IMG/VR virus record: IMGVR_UViG_3300047284_000228
Location: 46,787-110,786 of that record
Strand: one strand, 5' to 3'
DNA: 64,000 bases
From: a virus
Shown: piece after piece, positions 8,667 through 18,200 of the stretch
Layout of the letters: every line of letters starts with the position of its first letter
Position numbering within the stretch: position 1 is the first letter of the stretch
Made by a program: the position numbers and the translations under genes
The notes under the pieces: generated by a model
The model's database searches: none
Told to the model about the DNA's origin: nothing
The model's input: the letters and a program-made list of their open reading frames with translations, nothing else

Positions 8667-8688
8667 AAAGGCTCCGAAGAGCCTTTTT
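8665..8688 (-). terminator. Intrinsic terminator after gp23
   Basis: A perfect ten-base stem is present, AAAAAGGCTC with GAGCCTTTTT. On the minus strand the loop is TTCG closed by C-G, the extra-stable cUUCGg tetraloop, followed by a five-T run within the stem arm. It lies 28 bases after the gp23 stop. The A/T arms make it potentially bidirectional. Confidence 0.9.
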
Positions 8689-8716
8689 GAAACACTTGAA
8701 AAGTGTGTACCTTTGA

Positions 8717-9889
8717 TTAGGTGAATGATGCGTTAGCGATTGTCACACGACCTAGGTAGTCAGCTGCGTTACCTAGAGATGATGCTGTGTTTGTCAACTC
8801 AACATATCCGTAACGTGTCATAAAGCTAACTACTGGCTCAAATGTGCTAGGATCTAGAACAACACCGCTGCTCATCAATGGAATGTATGGGCAGTAGAAT
8901 GCTGCTGCATCAGATTCGCTAGAACCTTTGTAGCCAACTAGAACTGTGTCATCATCAGCGTAGGTGTTGACATAGATCTTCATCGCGCTGTTCAATGTAC
9001 CAACAAACTTGGTGTTTGTAGGTGCTTCGAATGTGCCTTCTGTTGTTCTTGCGAACGCAGAAGTTGTAGCACTCTGAAGAATTGTCAATGCTGTTGGGCT
9101 AACAACTGCCCAATTACCAGCACCACGGCGTGTACGCTGAGCGATTGTGTTAGCAACGCGGTTGATAGCAACTGCTAGAGCTGCATGCTCGTCACCAACG
9201 AATGTAGCTGTACCGCTAACTGCTGCTTGGTCAAAAGCCACTGTGTTACCTGCACCAGAAGCTAGGGTAGCTAGGCTACGTAGAACTTCTTGGTCGATTT
9301 CAGCAGTGATCTCTTGTGCTAGAGCAGCCATGATTTCTGCTTCGATGTCAATGCCTTGTTGGGCTTGTGCATCTTGAGCAGCTTCAAATGTCCAGCGAGC
9401 TGACAACTTACGTGTCTTAGCTTCAACTGTTTGCTTCAAGATTTGAATGCTTAGTCTGTTACCAGCAACACCTTCTTTGGCAGCTGTCGCATCAGCTTTA
9501 CCATTAGCGTTACCAGAATAGCCTTCAGCGATCTTGAATGGGCTTAGTGCCTCTTCACCTGCACTAGCGGATCCGCCTGCAGAGCCTGTGAAAGCATCTG
9601 AATAGCGAACACGTAGAGTGTGAATTTGGCCAACTGGGCCTGTCATTGGTTGTACACCAACTAGTTCATTAGCAATGACTGTTGGCATTACACGTCTGAT
9701 CACAGGTAGGATCACACGATTTAGGGTTGCAACGTTACCGGCGGAAGTAGCACCAGCAGTGGCAGACTCTGCCAAATACTTGCGAGTATTTTCTAGAGTT
9801 GTTGCCATAACTGTACGCTTGTTACCTTGTAGGCCTTCTAATAGTGCCTCTTTAGTCTCCGACCAGCGTGACTCGAGTAGTTGTGACAT
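8717..9889 (-). CDS. 23: Major capsid protein (gp23-like)
   Basis: This 390-residue protein carries the T4-like major head protein signature: NVATLNRVILPVIRRVMP, TVIANELVGVQPMTGPVGQI and HTLRVRYSD. The prohead protease cleavage motif (L/I)-x-E is visible as YLAE followed by SATAG, so the precursor is probably cut after Glu41. This removes the amino-terminal delta domain. The length is shorter than T4 gp23 (about 520) and fits the marine T4-like group. It forms the hexameric shell of the head. The gene follows gp22 with an 11-base gap and an aggag ribosome site, and is closed by a strong terminator. The identification is secure. Confidence 0.97.
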   Translation of the reverse strand: MSQLLESRWSETKEALLEGLQGNKRTVMATTLENTRKYLAESATAGATSAGNVATLNRVILPVIRRVMPTVIANELVGVQPMTGPVGQIHTLRVRYSDAFTGSAGGSASAGEEALSPFKIAEGYSGNANGKADATAAKEGVAGNRLSIQILKQTVEAKTRKLSARWTFEAAQDAQAQQGIDIEAEIMAALAQEITAEIDQEVLRSLATLASGAGNTVAFDQAAVSGTATFVGDEHAALAVAINRVANTIAQRTRRGAGNWAVVSPTALTILQSATTSAFARTTEGTFEAPTNTKFVGTLNSAMKIYVNTYADDDTVLVGYKGSSESDAAAFYCPYIPLMSSGVVLDPSTFEPVVSFMTRYGYVELTNTASSLGNAADYLGRVTIANASFT

Positions 9890-9900
9890 TATAGTTCTCC

Positions 9901-10989
9901 TTAAACTTTTAGTCCCGCAAGCCTGCGGATGTCAAATATTTCAGCGGTTTTTTCTTCGCTGATAGGTTGTGCCTGCTTATCGCCTGTGATTTCTTTTGCC
10001 TCTGTGAGTGCTTTCTTTGCCGGTGCTCCACCATCCATGACGGCTGGTAAGTACTTGTCGAAAGCGCCGCGTAGTTTGTCAGTTTGAACGGATTCTAGTA
10101 ATTCTTTCATTACTGTACGCTTGTCGCCGGATAGTGGCCCTAGCAATTCGCTCATAACTTCCTTGCGAGCGGCTGTATCTTTGGCAATGCGTAATTCTTG
10201 TTCACGACTTTCAACTAATTTTTGTGTTTCTGCAACAACTTTGGCTGCTTCTTCTAATTCTGCTTCTTTGGCAGCTACTGCTTTTAACAGTTTAGCTGTT
10301 TCAGATTTTTCATTGAGATGACTTGCAGCATATTCGCTGGCGAAGCTTTCAAAAATCCTACGACCAAAATCATTTTTGCGAGCAGCATCAATGTCCTCGC
10401 GTAGCTGTGTCATTTCAGACTTCAGGCCCTTAGACACTGTTTCTTCAATGATTTTTGCTGAACGGGAGATAAAATCTTTCTTGATTTCTTCAAACTTAGC
10501 CTTGCTTTCGCGAACCAAACGAACTTTGGTTTCGGCTAGGTCTTTCTTGTCTGCGTGGAACTCTGCGATTTCCTTCGCTAGAGAATCTACGATGAAAGAT
10601 TCTAATTTTGTAACATTGCTGGCCACTGACTTACGATCATCGTGAAGTTCGCTGAGTTCTTTATGTAGATTTTTCATAACAAAAGATTCTAATACCTTAG
10701 AATCTTGAGATATCTTTTCTGCATAACGAGCTCTTGCATCAATAAGACTCTGACGATCTTCAGCTAGTTCTGATAGTTCTGCCTGTAGACGGTCTGCAAG
10801 CATTCCTTCTACAGCGTCAATCATAGCTGACTTGTCATGTTCGTATTTCTGCGCAAATTCTTCACGTAACTGAGCCGTAACTTGGTCACGATTTTCTTGG
10901 ATTCTAGCTTGCCAAGCGGATTCAATTTCCGATTTAATTTCTTCGGAAATCACATTGTTCTCAAACAGTTGTTTTACGATATCTAGCAT
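9901..10989 (-). CDS. 22: Prohead core scaffold protein (gp22-like)
   Basis: This 362-residue protein is strongly helical, charged and coiled-coil-rich, with many Glu/Lys/Ala heptads (LADRLQAELSELAEDRQSLI; LAKEIAEFHADKKDLAETKV). It lies directly between the protease gp21 and the capsid gp23, the fixed place of gp22 in T4-like phages. It would form the inner core around which the prohead shell assembles and is then degraded by gp21; several L-x-E sites are available. The carboxy end has a conserved-looking segment, SGDKRTVMKELLESVQTDKL, repeated in form near the start of gp23 (GNKRTVMA). Confidence 0.95.
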   Translation of the reverse strand: MLDIVKQLFENNVISEEIKSEIESAWQARIQENRDQVTAQLREEFAQKYEHDKSAMIDAVEGMLADRLQAELSELAEDRQSLIDARARYAEKISQDSKVLESFVMKNLHKELSELHDDRKSVASNVTKLESFIVDSLAKEIAEFHADKKDLAETKVRLVRESKAKFEEIKKDFISRSAKIIEETVSKGLKSEMTQLREDIDAARKNDFGRRIFESFASEYAASHLNEKSETAKLLKAVAAKEAELEEAAKVVAETQKLVESREQELRIAKDTAARKEVMSELLGPLSGDKRTVMKELLESVQTDKLRGAFDKYLPAVMDGGAPAKKALTEAKEITGDKQAQPISEEKTAEIFDIRRLAGLKV

Positions 10990-11006
10990 GTGATTCTCCT
11001 ACTTGG

Positions 11007-11636
11007 TTATTTGAGCCCTCTGATGATTTTCACCAGATTCTCTGCTAAGTATTTCTGAGCCTTTGGATCGCCTTGAACTTCTTGTGCTATTTTAAATGCC
11101 TGATATCCACCTGTGTTATTCATAAGGTGTTCATAAACTGGGGTTGGGTATGCTCCCGGGGCGGAAGGTTGCGCTACAATGTCAACTGTGATAATTTCAA
11201 AACCTTGAACATTGCCACCTGAATCCACTTCACCGGAACCTCTACTACTTACACCCAACTTAACTCCCGACGTGAGCATAGTTTCAATTAACTTGCCCAT
11301 AGGTGTCGGGAGGATTTTAAGTTTTCCGTAGCCGTTAGGACCATCCATCCACATCTTGGTAATCATGTGTGAAACACGATCAAGATTGATTTTTAAATCC
11401 TGCGGGTGATCAACTTCTCCTAGAACGGAGTATCCGCCAGCGATCTGTTCATTGAGCGTTTTGACAGCCCTGCCAATTTCTTGAGAAGAATAAACACGCT
11501 GGTTCTGATTACGGATATCTCCTTGGATGCAGATACCGTTCAGATGCAGCGATTTTTTATCGCCTTCACCTTCGCTCTCTAATACAATCTTGGCCTGGTC
11601 GAAACTCAAATGTTCTGATAGGTAGTTTTTCACCAT
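11007..11636 (-). CDS. 21: Prohead core protease (gp21-like)
   Basis: This 209-residue serine protease of the herpesvirus-assemblin-like fold matures the T4-like head. The probable catalytic His is H77 in GEVDHPQD, and the probable Ser is in LGVSSRGSGEV (S130/S131). The segments NGICIQGDIRNQNQRVY and FEIITVDIVAQPSAPGAYP are typical of the family. It cleaves gp23, scaffold and internal proteins after (L/I)-x-E. It sits between the acidic core protein and gp22, with short gaps, in the canonical order. Length fits T4 gp21 (212). Confidence 0.96.
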   Translation of the reverse strand: MVKNYLSEHLSFDQAKIVLESEGEGDKKSLHLNGICIQGDIRNQNQRVYSSQEIGRAVKTLNEQIAGGYSVLGEVDHPQDLKINLDRVSHMITKMWMDGPNGYGKLKILPTPMGKLIETMLTSGVKLGVSSRGSGEVDSGGNVQGFEIITVDIVAQPSAPGAYPTPVYEHLMNNTGGYQAFKIAQEVQGDPKAQKYLAENLVKIIRGLK

Positions 11637-11645
11637 TAAGTCCTA

Positions 11646-12563
11646 TTATCTACGACCACGGAAAAGACTTGCGGTATCGGTCTTGCCTGCACTACCGCCT
11701 GCTCCAGAAAACTTGCCTTCGGCTTCGCCTTTCTTTTCAGCGCCATGGCCTGGCTCTTTCTTAGAGAAAGCACTGCCTGCTTTGCCGCCTGGAACATTGA
11801 TATTACCTGCGTTATCTTCTTTTGGGGTTCCTTTTAGCAATCCAGAACCTTTTAATTGTCCTTGGTTAGCTAGAACACCTGCTTCTTCTTTGCTGCCTAG
11901 AATGTTTGCTGCGGTACCGCCCATGTCGTTCTTACCAGCTACGATGCTCTTAGCATTTAGGCTTGGTTTGTCACCTTGTGCGCCAGTTCCTACTAGAGAA
12001 CCTTCGCCTGCGCCTTTCTTTTCGGCGCCATGACCGCCTGCAACTTTTTCTACGTATTCACGAACTGTTTCTAAGTCCATGTCGTCTTTCATTTCTTCTT
12101 CGCCGCCCATGTCGTCGCCCATGTCGCCGCCTTTGAGTTCATCAAACTTAGCTTGTAGTTCGTCAACGATAGCGTCTAAGTCTTGGAAAAGTTCTTCTTC
12201 AGACTTTTCACCTTCTTCGCCTTCTTCTTCGTCTCCCATGTCTAGTTCACTTTCTAGATCATCGGTTGGGTCGCCGCCCATTTCATCATCGGCTTCAATA
12301 GCGATATCATCGAAACCTTCTTCCATATCTTCGTCGTCTTCGCTTTCAGATGCTTCGTCGACTTTTTCGTCTTCAGCTTCTTCGTCTTCAGCTGCTTCAT
12401 CAACTTCTTCGTCCTCTTCGTCGGACATTTCTGCTTCGATCAAACCTTCGTAGATTTCGCGTGATTTTGCAACTACATATTCGTGGAATAATTCTTCTGC
12501 TTTGGCCTGATTATCGTTAACCAGGTTCTCGAGCATTTGCTCAAGTAATGATTTATCTGCCAT
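11646..12563 (-). CDS. Acidic prohead core protein (gp67/gp68-position)
   Basis: This 305-residue protein has a helical start (LLEQMLENLVNDNQAKAEELFHEYV) resembling small T4 core proteins. A long Asp/Glu-rich block at about residues 45-155 follows, then a Gly/Lys-rich low-complexity tail with GHGAEKKG repeated twice. It occupies the place of T4 genes 67 and 68 between portal and protease, so a prohead core role is likely. It is much longer than T4 gp67 (80 residues). A late-promoter box (AGTAAATA) lies 36 bases upstream. The functional call is by position and amino-terminal style only. Confidence 0.75.
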   Translation of the reverse strand: MADKSLLEQMLENLVNDNQAKAEELFHEYVVAKSREIYEGLIEAEMSDEEDEEVDEAAEDEEAEDEKVDEASESEDDEDMEEGFDDIAIEADDEMGGDPTDDLESELDMGDEEEGEEGEKSEEELFQDLDAIVDELQAKFDELKGGDMGDDMGGEEEMKDDMDLETVREYVEKVAGGHGAEKKGAGEGSLVGTGAQGDKPSLNAKSIVAGKNDMGGTAANILGSKEEAGVLANQGQLKGSGLLKGTPKEDNAGNINVPGGKAGSAFSKKEPGHGAEKKGEAEGKFSGAGGSAGKTDTASLFRGRR

Positions 12564-12598
12564 GTTGTATTCTCCTTCAAGATGGTTAGGCTGTGAGT

Positions 12599-12606
12599 TA
12601 TTTACT
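12599..12606 (-). promoter_or_regulatory. Putative late promoter (AGTAAATA)
   Basis: The minus strand reads AGTAAATA about 36 bases upstream of 11646..12563, in the only sizeable gap of the head operon. It could add late transcription of the core protein, gp21, gp22 and gp23. Confidence 0.45.
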
Positions 12607-12626
12607 ACACTTTTATTAAAAAGGTG

Positions 12627-13268
12627 TTAAATGGTACTTTTTTGAAGATTTTCCGTTTTGTAAATACAACCCGGATAAATTTTTTCAAAATCTTCATAGT
12701 TCATGTGTTTGAGATTTCTATGATGAGGTCCTAGCTGATCAGGAATAAATGCATCTCCCTGTATGACCCGTACAAAATTAATATTCTTATGATCTCGTAT
12801 GGTTCTTTCTGTTTGTGTCAGCCAGTTTCCGTGAAATGTTGCAGGATCTGTGCTTTTTTTATAGTTAAAAGTATTGGCGTATACATTGTTAAATCTGCCG
12901 TTGATCCCTGCATAATCAAAGCCAAATATATAAATTTCGCGGTGCCCGTGGTCGCAAGCCAAGGAAAGAGCGGTAGGACCCGAACTCCATCCTTTATGTG
13001 GATTAAAGAAGTTTACATGGTGCTTGGTAGACACACCTTTGTTAGGATTTGTCCAAACTGAACAACGTTTATGATAGCCGCTGGCTATGATTTCGTTGAC
13101 CATTTTCACGTCTACAGCTATCAAATAGTGGGGCTCAAACTCTCTATACATGGCATTACATGCATAGACAGTACCTTTGTCTAGGAGATTTTTGTGATTT
13201 AACTGTAGTCTACTAGTGCCGTTACCTAGTACGAATGCGGTGTTATTCGGCTGTTTGCTGTGCTTCAA
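12627..13268 (-). CDS. Sialyltransferase-like/DUF115-like protein in the head operon
   Basis: The product is about 213 residues. It has a nucleotide-sugar-enzyme look: AFVLGNGTSR near the start, then GTVYACNAMYREFEPHYLIAVD, WSSGPTALSLACDHGHREIYIFGFDY. This pattern (GNG-S, N-A, D, SSG-A-x(2)-A, G-x-D) recalls the CST-II-type sialyltransferase and MptE/DUF115 families. Catalysis is unproven. The frame has no ATG at its 5' end: TTG at 13268 (MKHSKQPNN, GGA upstream) is chosen, and TTG at 13295 is possible. Either way it overlaps the end of 13243..13491. Confidence 0.65.
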   Translation of the reverse strand: MKHSKQPNNTAFVLGNGTSRLQLNHKNLLDKGTVYACNAMYREFEPHYLIAVDVKMVNEIIASGYHKRCSVWTNPNKGVSTKHHVNFFNPHKGWSSGPTALSLACDHGHREIYIFGFDYAGINGRFNNVYANTFNYKKSTDPATFHGNWLTQTERTIRDHKNINFVRVIQGDAFIPDQLGPHHRNLKHMNYEDFEKIYPGCIYKTENLQKSTI

Positions 13269-13491
13269 CTGGAGTTCCGTACATTTGTTTAACAAATTCC
13301 AGCTCTGAATCTCGCTCGTATTCGTGGGCTTCGCTTTGCATTCTCAGTTGATTTATTTGTCTAAGTGTTAGACGAATCTTTCTTGTATCGCTTTTTTCAA
13401 TCACAGATTTGTCCTTGCTGTTGTCGTAGCGACGATCCACAGCAAAATCATTGTTGTTGTCATTGAAATAAAGGAATTCAAGTAGAAGCAT
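13243..13491 (-). CDS. Conserved small protein downstream of portal, unknown
   Basis: This 82-residue protein begins MLLLEFLYFNDNNND, followed by RKIRLTLRQINQLRMQSEAH and ELEFVKQMYGTP. A small gene of this type after gp20 is, from memory, conserved in marine T4-like phages. The helical middle could mediate protein contacts. It starts 10 bases after the gp20 stop, and the next gene starts inside its last 26 to 53 bases in another frame. The role is unknown; a head assembly role is suggested by position. Confidence 0.8.
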   Translation of the reverse strand: MLLLEFLYFNDNNNDFAVDRRYDNSKDKSVIEKSDTRKIRLTLRQINQLRMQSEAHEYERDSELEFVKQMYGTPVEAQQTAE

Positions 13492-13495
13492 AGTG

Positions 13496-13503
13496 TATTT
13501 ATT
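13496..13503 (-). promoter_or_regulatory. Putative late promoter (AATAAATA) at the gp20 stop
   Basis: The minus strand reads AATAAATA, overlapping the gp20 stop codon and ending only four bases before ATG 13491. If used, the transcript would start close to or past that ATG, so it may serve the genes further downstream. Confidence 0.35.
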
Positions 13504-15202
13504 ATTGTGCGGGTTCTTGAGCCGGAGCTGCCTCGGCGCCTGCTTCTGCGCCTGCTTCTGGCGCTTCTACTGGTGCTTCGGCGGTTTGTGTAGCAGCTTC
13601 TGCACCTAGTCCTGCAGGACTTACGCCAATACTTCTCATTTGGCTAGCTGCATCTAAAGAAGGCTTAAGATTTGAACCGTTCTCTTCTCTCCAGAGGCGT
13701 TCGTTTTCTTTGATTTCTTCTTCAGTTAGACCTAGGAATCGTTTTAGAGCGAATCGTTTGCTGAGGTGTGCGATTTCTTGCAGTTGTGCAAAGGTAGCTG
13801 CCCTAGCTGTATCTAGTTCTGATTGTCTGTATGCTGCAAAATTCTGTGGAGGATTAAACTTTAATTCAAACAAACTAAAATCTATATTAATACCGTTGTT
13901 GTTCAACCAAAGTTTAAATTCTTGATCAAAAGTTTCTACGATCATCGACTGTAGTCGCTCACAGTACTTGTTAAAACGTAACTCTTGTATGTAGGCAGTA
14001 CCTACTTTGCCATCTGATACAGTATTAGCCTGTTCATCTATGGCTGTAGGAAGATATGAAGCAGGTATGCGCAAAGCCCTAAACAATTTGTTAGTAAAAT
14101 AACGAAGATCTGTAATTTCTCCAAGATTCGTACCTCCGGGTAAGGTTTCTACTTTACTGCCACGGCCTTCTGCTGTCTGCGGAAAGAAGTAATCTTCTGA
14201 AACGCTTAATGGATTATAACTAGCATCAACCATGTTTTGGCCGCCGCCGGTCGAGCTAGGAATTCTACGTTGATGGATTTCATTTTTAACACGCTCGACA
14301 AATGCCATGGCCATGTGCGCAGGCATGTTACCTACGTCAACATAGAAAATCCTACGTTCTGGAGCACGTTGAATACGATAGATAATGATAGCATCTTCAA
14401 GTAGTTCTTTCTGCTTGTAGACCTTGAACACTGATTCTAGCAACGAATTACCAAAAGGATAGTTGTTGTCTAGGCCCTCTGAAAGACTGATATGCACGAT
14501 ATTTTTTGCATCTACGGCTATTTCGTTAGTGCCGTTTTGGAATCTCGTTCCTGGTGGTCGTGCAGCATCACCGACCATACCGCGACCAAATCCACCGCCT
14601 GTGGTATATGAGCTAGTTCCGCTAGGTGCAGTGTTTGTGGTGTTATGAGGTGTTGTGGCTATAAGGTCTTTGAAATTAAAGTTGATATCTTTGATCACAT
14701 ACTGCTCAGGAACCTTACCTTCCGATTCATTAACGATAATTTTAGTCACTTTTGAAGCATCTACGAACAACCACTTCATAGTCTGCGGATCTTTGACAAA
14801 GAAACAATCGCCATACTTGAATGCATTTCTAACTATGCGGAATATTCTAGTTTCGAACTGCTGTTGTTTACTCCACTTCTGTAGACTTTCTTTTAGAAGT
14901 TTAGTTTCAGTGGATGTTGGTTGTCCTCTGAAAAATAAATGGAACGCTGTGCTATTTTCTTTGTCTTTCTGTGTGCAGAATTCGGTTAAGATATCTAGGG
15001 CAGCATTGACTTCCGAGTCCATGTCCATAGTATCGTACTGCATATAACGCTCAACACGATTTGGTGCGCCGGCATATACATCGGGCAAGAAACTTGAATA
15101 ATTAGCTCGAGCCGGTCCTGGACGTCCTCCGTTACCTACAGGACTATAGGAAGATTTTTGGTTATCTAAATTAACAGGAGTAAAATATTTTTTCCAAGAC
15201 AT
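13502..15202 (-). CDS. 20: Portal vertex protein (gp20-like)
   Basis: This 566-residue portal protein forms the dodecameric ring at the unique head vertex through which DNA is packaged and ejected. Family signatures visible are APNRVERYMQYDTMDMDSEV, ALDILTEFCTQKD, FKYGDCFFVKDP, IYRIQRAPERRIFYVDVGNM, AFVERVKNEIHQRR and SYLPTAIDEQANTVSDGKVG. The length agrees with T4 gp20 (524) plus an Ala/Glu-rich carboxy-terminal tail of about 35 residues, which is unlike T4. It heads the run of morphogenesis genes gp20, core, gp21, gp22, gp23. The identification is secure. Confidence 0.97.
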   Translation of the reverse strand: MSWKKYFTPVNLDNQKSSYSPVGNGGRPGPARANYSSFLPDVYAGAPNRVERYMQYDTMDMDSEVNAALDILTEFCTQKDKENSTAFHLFFRGQPTSTETKLLKESLQKWSKQQQFETRIFRIVRNAFKYGDCFFVKDPQTMKWLFVDASKVTKIIVNESEGKVPEQYVIKDINFNFKDLIATTPHNTTNTAPSGTSSYTTGGGFGRGMVGDAARPPGTRFQNGTNEIAVDAKNIVHISLSEGLDNNYPFGNSLLESVFKVYKQKELLEDAIIIYRIQRAPERRIFYVDVGNMPAHMAMAFVERVKNEIHQRRIPSSTGGGQNMVDASYNPLSVSEDYFFPQTAEGRGSKVETLPGGTNLGEITDLRYFTNKLFRALRIPASYLPTAIDEQANTVSDGKVGTAYIQELRFNKYCERLQSMIVETFDQEFKLWLNNNGINIDFSLFELKFNPPQNFAAYRQSELDTARAATFAQLQEIAHLSKRFALKRFLGLTEEEIKENERLWREENGSNLKPSLDAASQMRSIGVSPAGLGAEAATQTAEAPVEAPEAGAEAGAEAAPAQEPAQ

Positions 15203-15215
15203 TAATTAATTTCCC

Positions 15216-18200
15216 TTAAGCAGCACTATAAAGGTCACCGCTTTGAGCTATGTTTCGTTGAACAGATAGTTGGCGTTCGTTAACTTCATTGACACGACGT
15301 GTTAAAGAAATCAAAGTATCCATCTTAGTATTTAACGCAGATAGCAGTCCCGCAGGGGTATCTTGGCTTCCAACCGTGCCTGTTCCTGGTACTGCTTTTC
15401 CTTCACGTCTAATCCTTTCCTGTTCAGCTGCCACTGTATCTGCTGGTTTATTTTGGGCTAGAGCTGTTTGTGTGGTAGTAGCAGCCGGTGTAGTTGTTGT
15501 TGCCGGTGTTCTAACTTGAGCCAATGCCTGCGATGCATCCGGAGCCACAGGAGCTCCTGCTATGCCTGCCATTTGAGTAGAAAACTTATCAACTTTGGCA
15601 GAAATTTCTGCACCGATGGCTCCTTTCTTTCTAATGTCTCCACCTGCGATCTGACTTGTAGCTAATAGATTAGCCTGCTCTTGGGTCATGTTAGCGGTGT
15701 TTATACCTAGCTTGCTGGCCATACTAGTTTGGCCTTTTTTCATATACCAAGCCGATACCTGTGCTGCAACTTCTGGATTGTTGACTAGATCTGGATTCTG
15801 TACCAATCTATCGTCACCATAGATAGCTTTTGATGCCGCAGCATAATTGTTTTTGCCTGTGAGTTGAATAAAACCTCGTCCGCGGAATTTGAAGCCATCT
15901 CCGGGCTCAGTGTTGCCCATTTGTTGGCCTAGTTTAGTACCGGCACCATACATCATTTCGCCCATCTTTGATGGATCTTTTTTGATTGCATCTAGTTCTG
16001 CATCGGTTTTTCCTGCGGCTCTCGAACCAAAAATCTTTCTGATACGATCATTAGAGGTACCGCCATAATTCATGTTCTCAGAAATACTCTTGCCGCCAGT
16101 TTCCTTCATAACGTTGCCCAATGTAGCAGCGATATATTTTGGATCTGTGATGCCTTGTTTAATTAGGGCAGCTTTGACCAATTCCATGTTTTTCTTTTGG
16201 TCTTGGTTTACAGGCGGTGGTGCAGTAGATGTGCCAGTTACGGGCGCAGTAGTTGTAGTTCCTGGCTGCTGTTGTTGTTGTGCTTGACCTTCCATTCTCT
16301 TCTTCATGCTGTCAAACATTTTTTGAGGAGAACTAAAATCAATAGGTGGTGGAGCAGCAGCGGCAGCGGCTGCATTGGCTTCGTTCGCACTAGCGGCACT
16401 TGCTCCAGCTTTAGCTTCTTGTGCTTTTTGTTCAGTTAATTTTTTACTGGCTTCAAGCTCTTTTTCTTTTTGTTCTTTGAGAGCTTTTTCTTGTTTATAT
16501 TTGTCACCAGCTTCTTTTCTACGTTGATCTCTAGCTTTTTCTTTTTCGTCTAATTCAGTCTGCTCTTCTTTGATTCGATCTCGCATGGCTTTGATAGTAT
16601 CACCGCCGCCAAAAAACTTAGCAACTTTTTCTGCTATAGCTAACCATATATCTGTATAGAACAGTGCAAAGCGTTTTAGATTATCTCCTATGGCTTCAAA
16701 TACATCACTGAACGACCATCCTGCTTCTTTGACCTTATCTGAAATCCATTGGAATCCTTTATACAGAGCCCAACCTGCTGCGACCAATGCTAGTATAGGC
16801 AGAGCTACTGCCAGTGCTGCACCCGCCATTGCTGCTAATGGAGCTAGTGAAGCTGTAACTCCTAGAGTTTGCAGTGCTTGGACAACGTTATGTGCAAATA
16901 TAGCTGCTTTTAATATAGCAAATAGAGCTATCAATGGTGTTGCTACTAGCACGATCGTTTCAAAATTACGTGCCATCCACTGGAATGCTGGTACAACATA
17001 ACTTATTGTAAAATCCGTAAGCATGGTAAATGCCTGCATCATCGTATCAAGTAGACCGCTAGTGGCTAAGAATTTTGTAAACGTGTTACTAGTCTGGGCG
17101 ATCTTTTCTTGATATTCTTTTAATTTCGCAGGATCTAAACCTTCAGCCTGTAATTGTTTTTCTTTAGCAGCTCTTTCTGCGGCAGCTTTTTGTTGTTCTG
17201 CCTGTACCTGGCCTAGAGTTTTTTGATTAGCTGCGGCATCCATAGCACCTACATAGAAACGCTTACTGGCTTCGTCCCCATATAGCGCCATGTTTTCTGC
17301 TACGCCAGATTTGGTAAAATTAGTTACTTCTTGTTTATAAGCTGCATTGATCCTTGCTGCTTGATCTGCTCCCATCTTACCCGTGGTACGGATCTGTTGG
17401 TTCAACTGCATCATATTACGGGCAGATTCTGGTAAGAAAGCCAGAGCTTTCTTACCTGCTTCAGATGTTGCTGTACCTGTAGCAATAATTTCTTTCATGC
17501 CTTCCTGATGTTCAGCAGGTATACTGTCCATTAGGTTCTGCAAGTTTCGTTGACTGTCAGCGTCTAACTTGCTCATGATGTTTCTAAACTGAGAGTCTTT
17601 TAATCTTGCTTCTCTTTCTTTTTCTAGATCTGCACGATTCTTACCGGTGAGCTTAGTAAGTGCATCTAAGTCTTGTAGGTACGCTCCGGTCTGTGCTACC
17701 AGTTGAGAATTACTCATCCCTTGTAGTTTACCTGTAGCGGCCAGCTGAGCAGAATACTTGGCGAATCCTTCATTAATCTGCTCTGTACTATAACCCATCC
17801 TAGCTAGATCATTGCCCAGCGGTGAGTTCTTGATGGTTTTTCCTAGCTGTGCTAATCTCTTAGCACCTTCTTCCGATGTACCACCTAGCAGAGCCAGCTG
17901 TTGGCCATTCCTAGCGATGATCCCAGAGAATTGTTCAAATGTTAGACCTGCTGCGGTAGCAGAATCTATCATTGTAACAATGCTGCCACCAAAGTTCGCA
18001 CCTACGCTGGCACTTTGTTGAAAGGCCTTGTAGGTTTTTTCTGCTGCGCCAGCTACCGCACCAAACACTCCTGCTAGCACACCCCCGACTATAGGGATAT
18101 TGTTCATGGTCTGTGCAGCAGCACTCATGCTGTTGCCAGTATTGGCTAATGCAGACATGAGATTTGTCATGCCTAGAGCAACACCAGATACTGCCGAACC

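Noticed and set aside
12079-12453. Ser-rich 124-codon ORF on the plus strand
   Set aside because: It is the reverse of the Asp/Glu-rich block of the acidic core protein; Ser runs are the expected shadow of GAA/GAT/GAC codons.
16072-16439. Cys/Ser-rich plus-strand ORFs within the tape-measure gene
   Set aside because: They are reverse images of Gln/Ala/Lys-rich coiled coil and linker in the real minus-strand gene.
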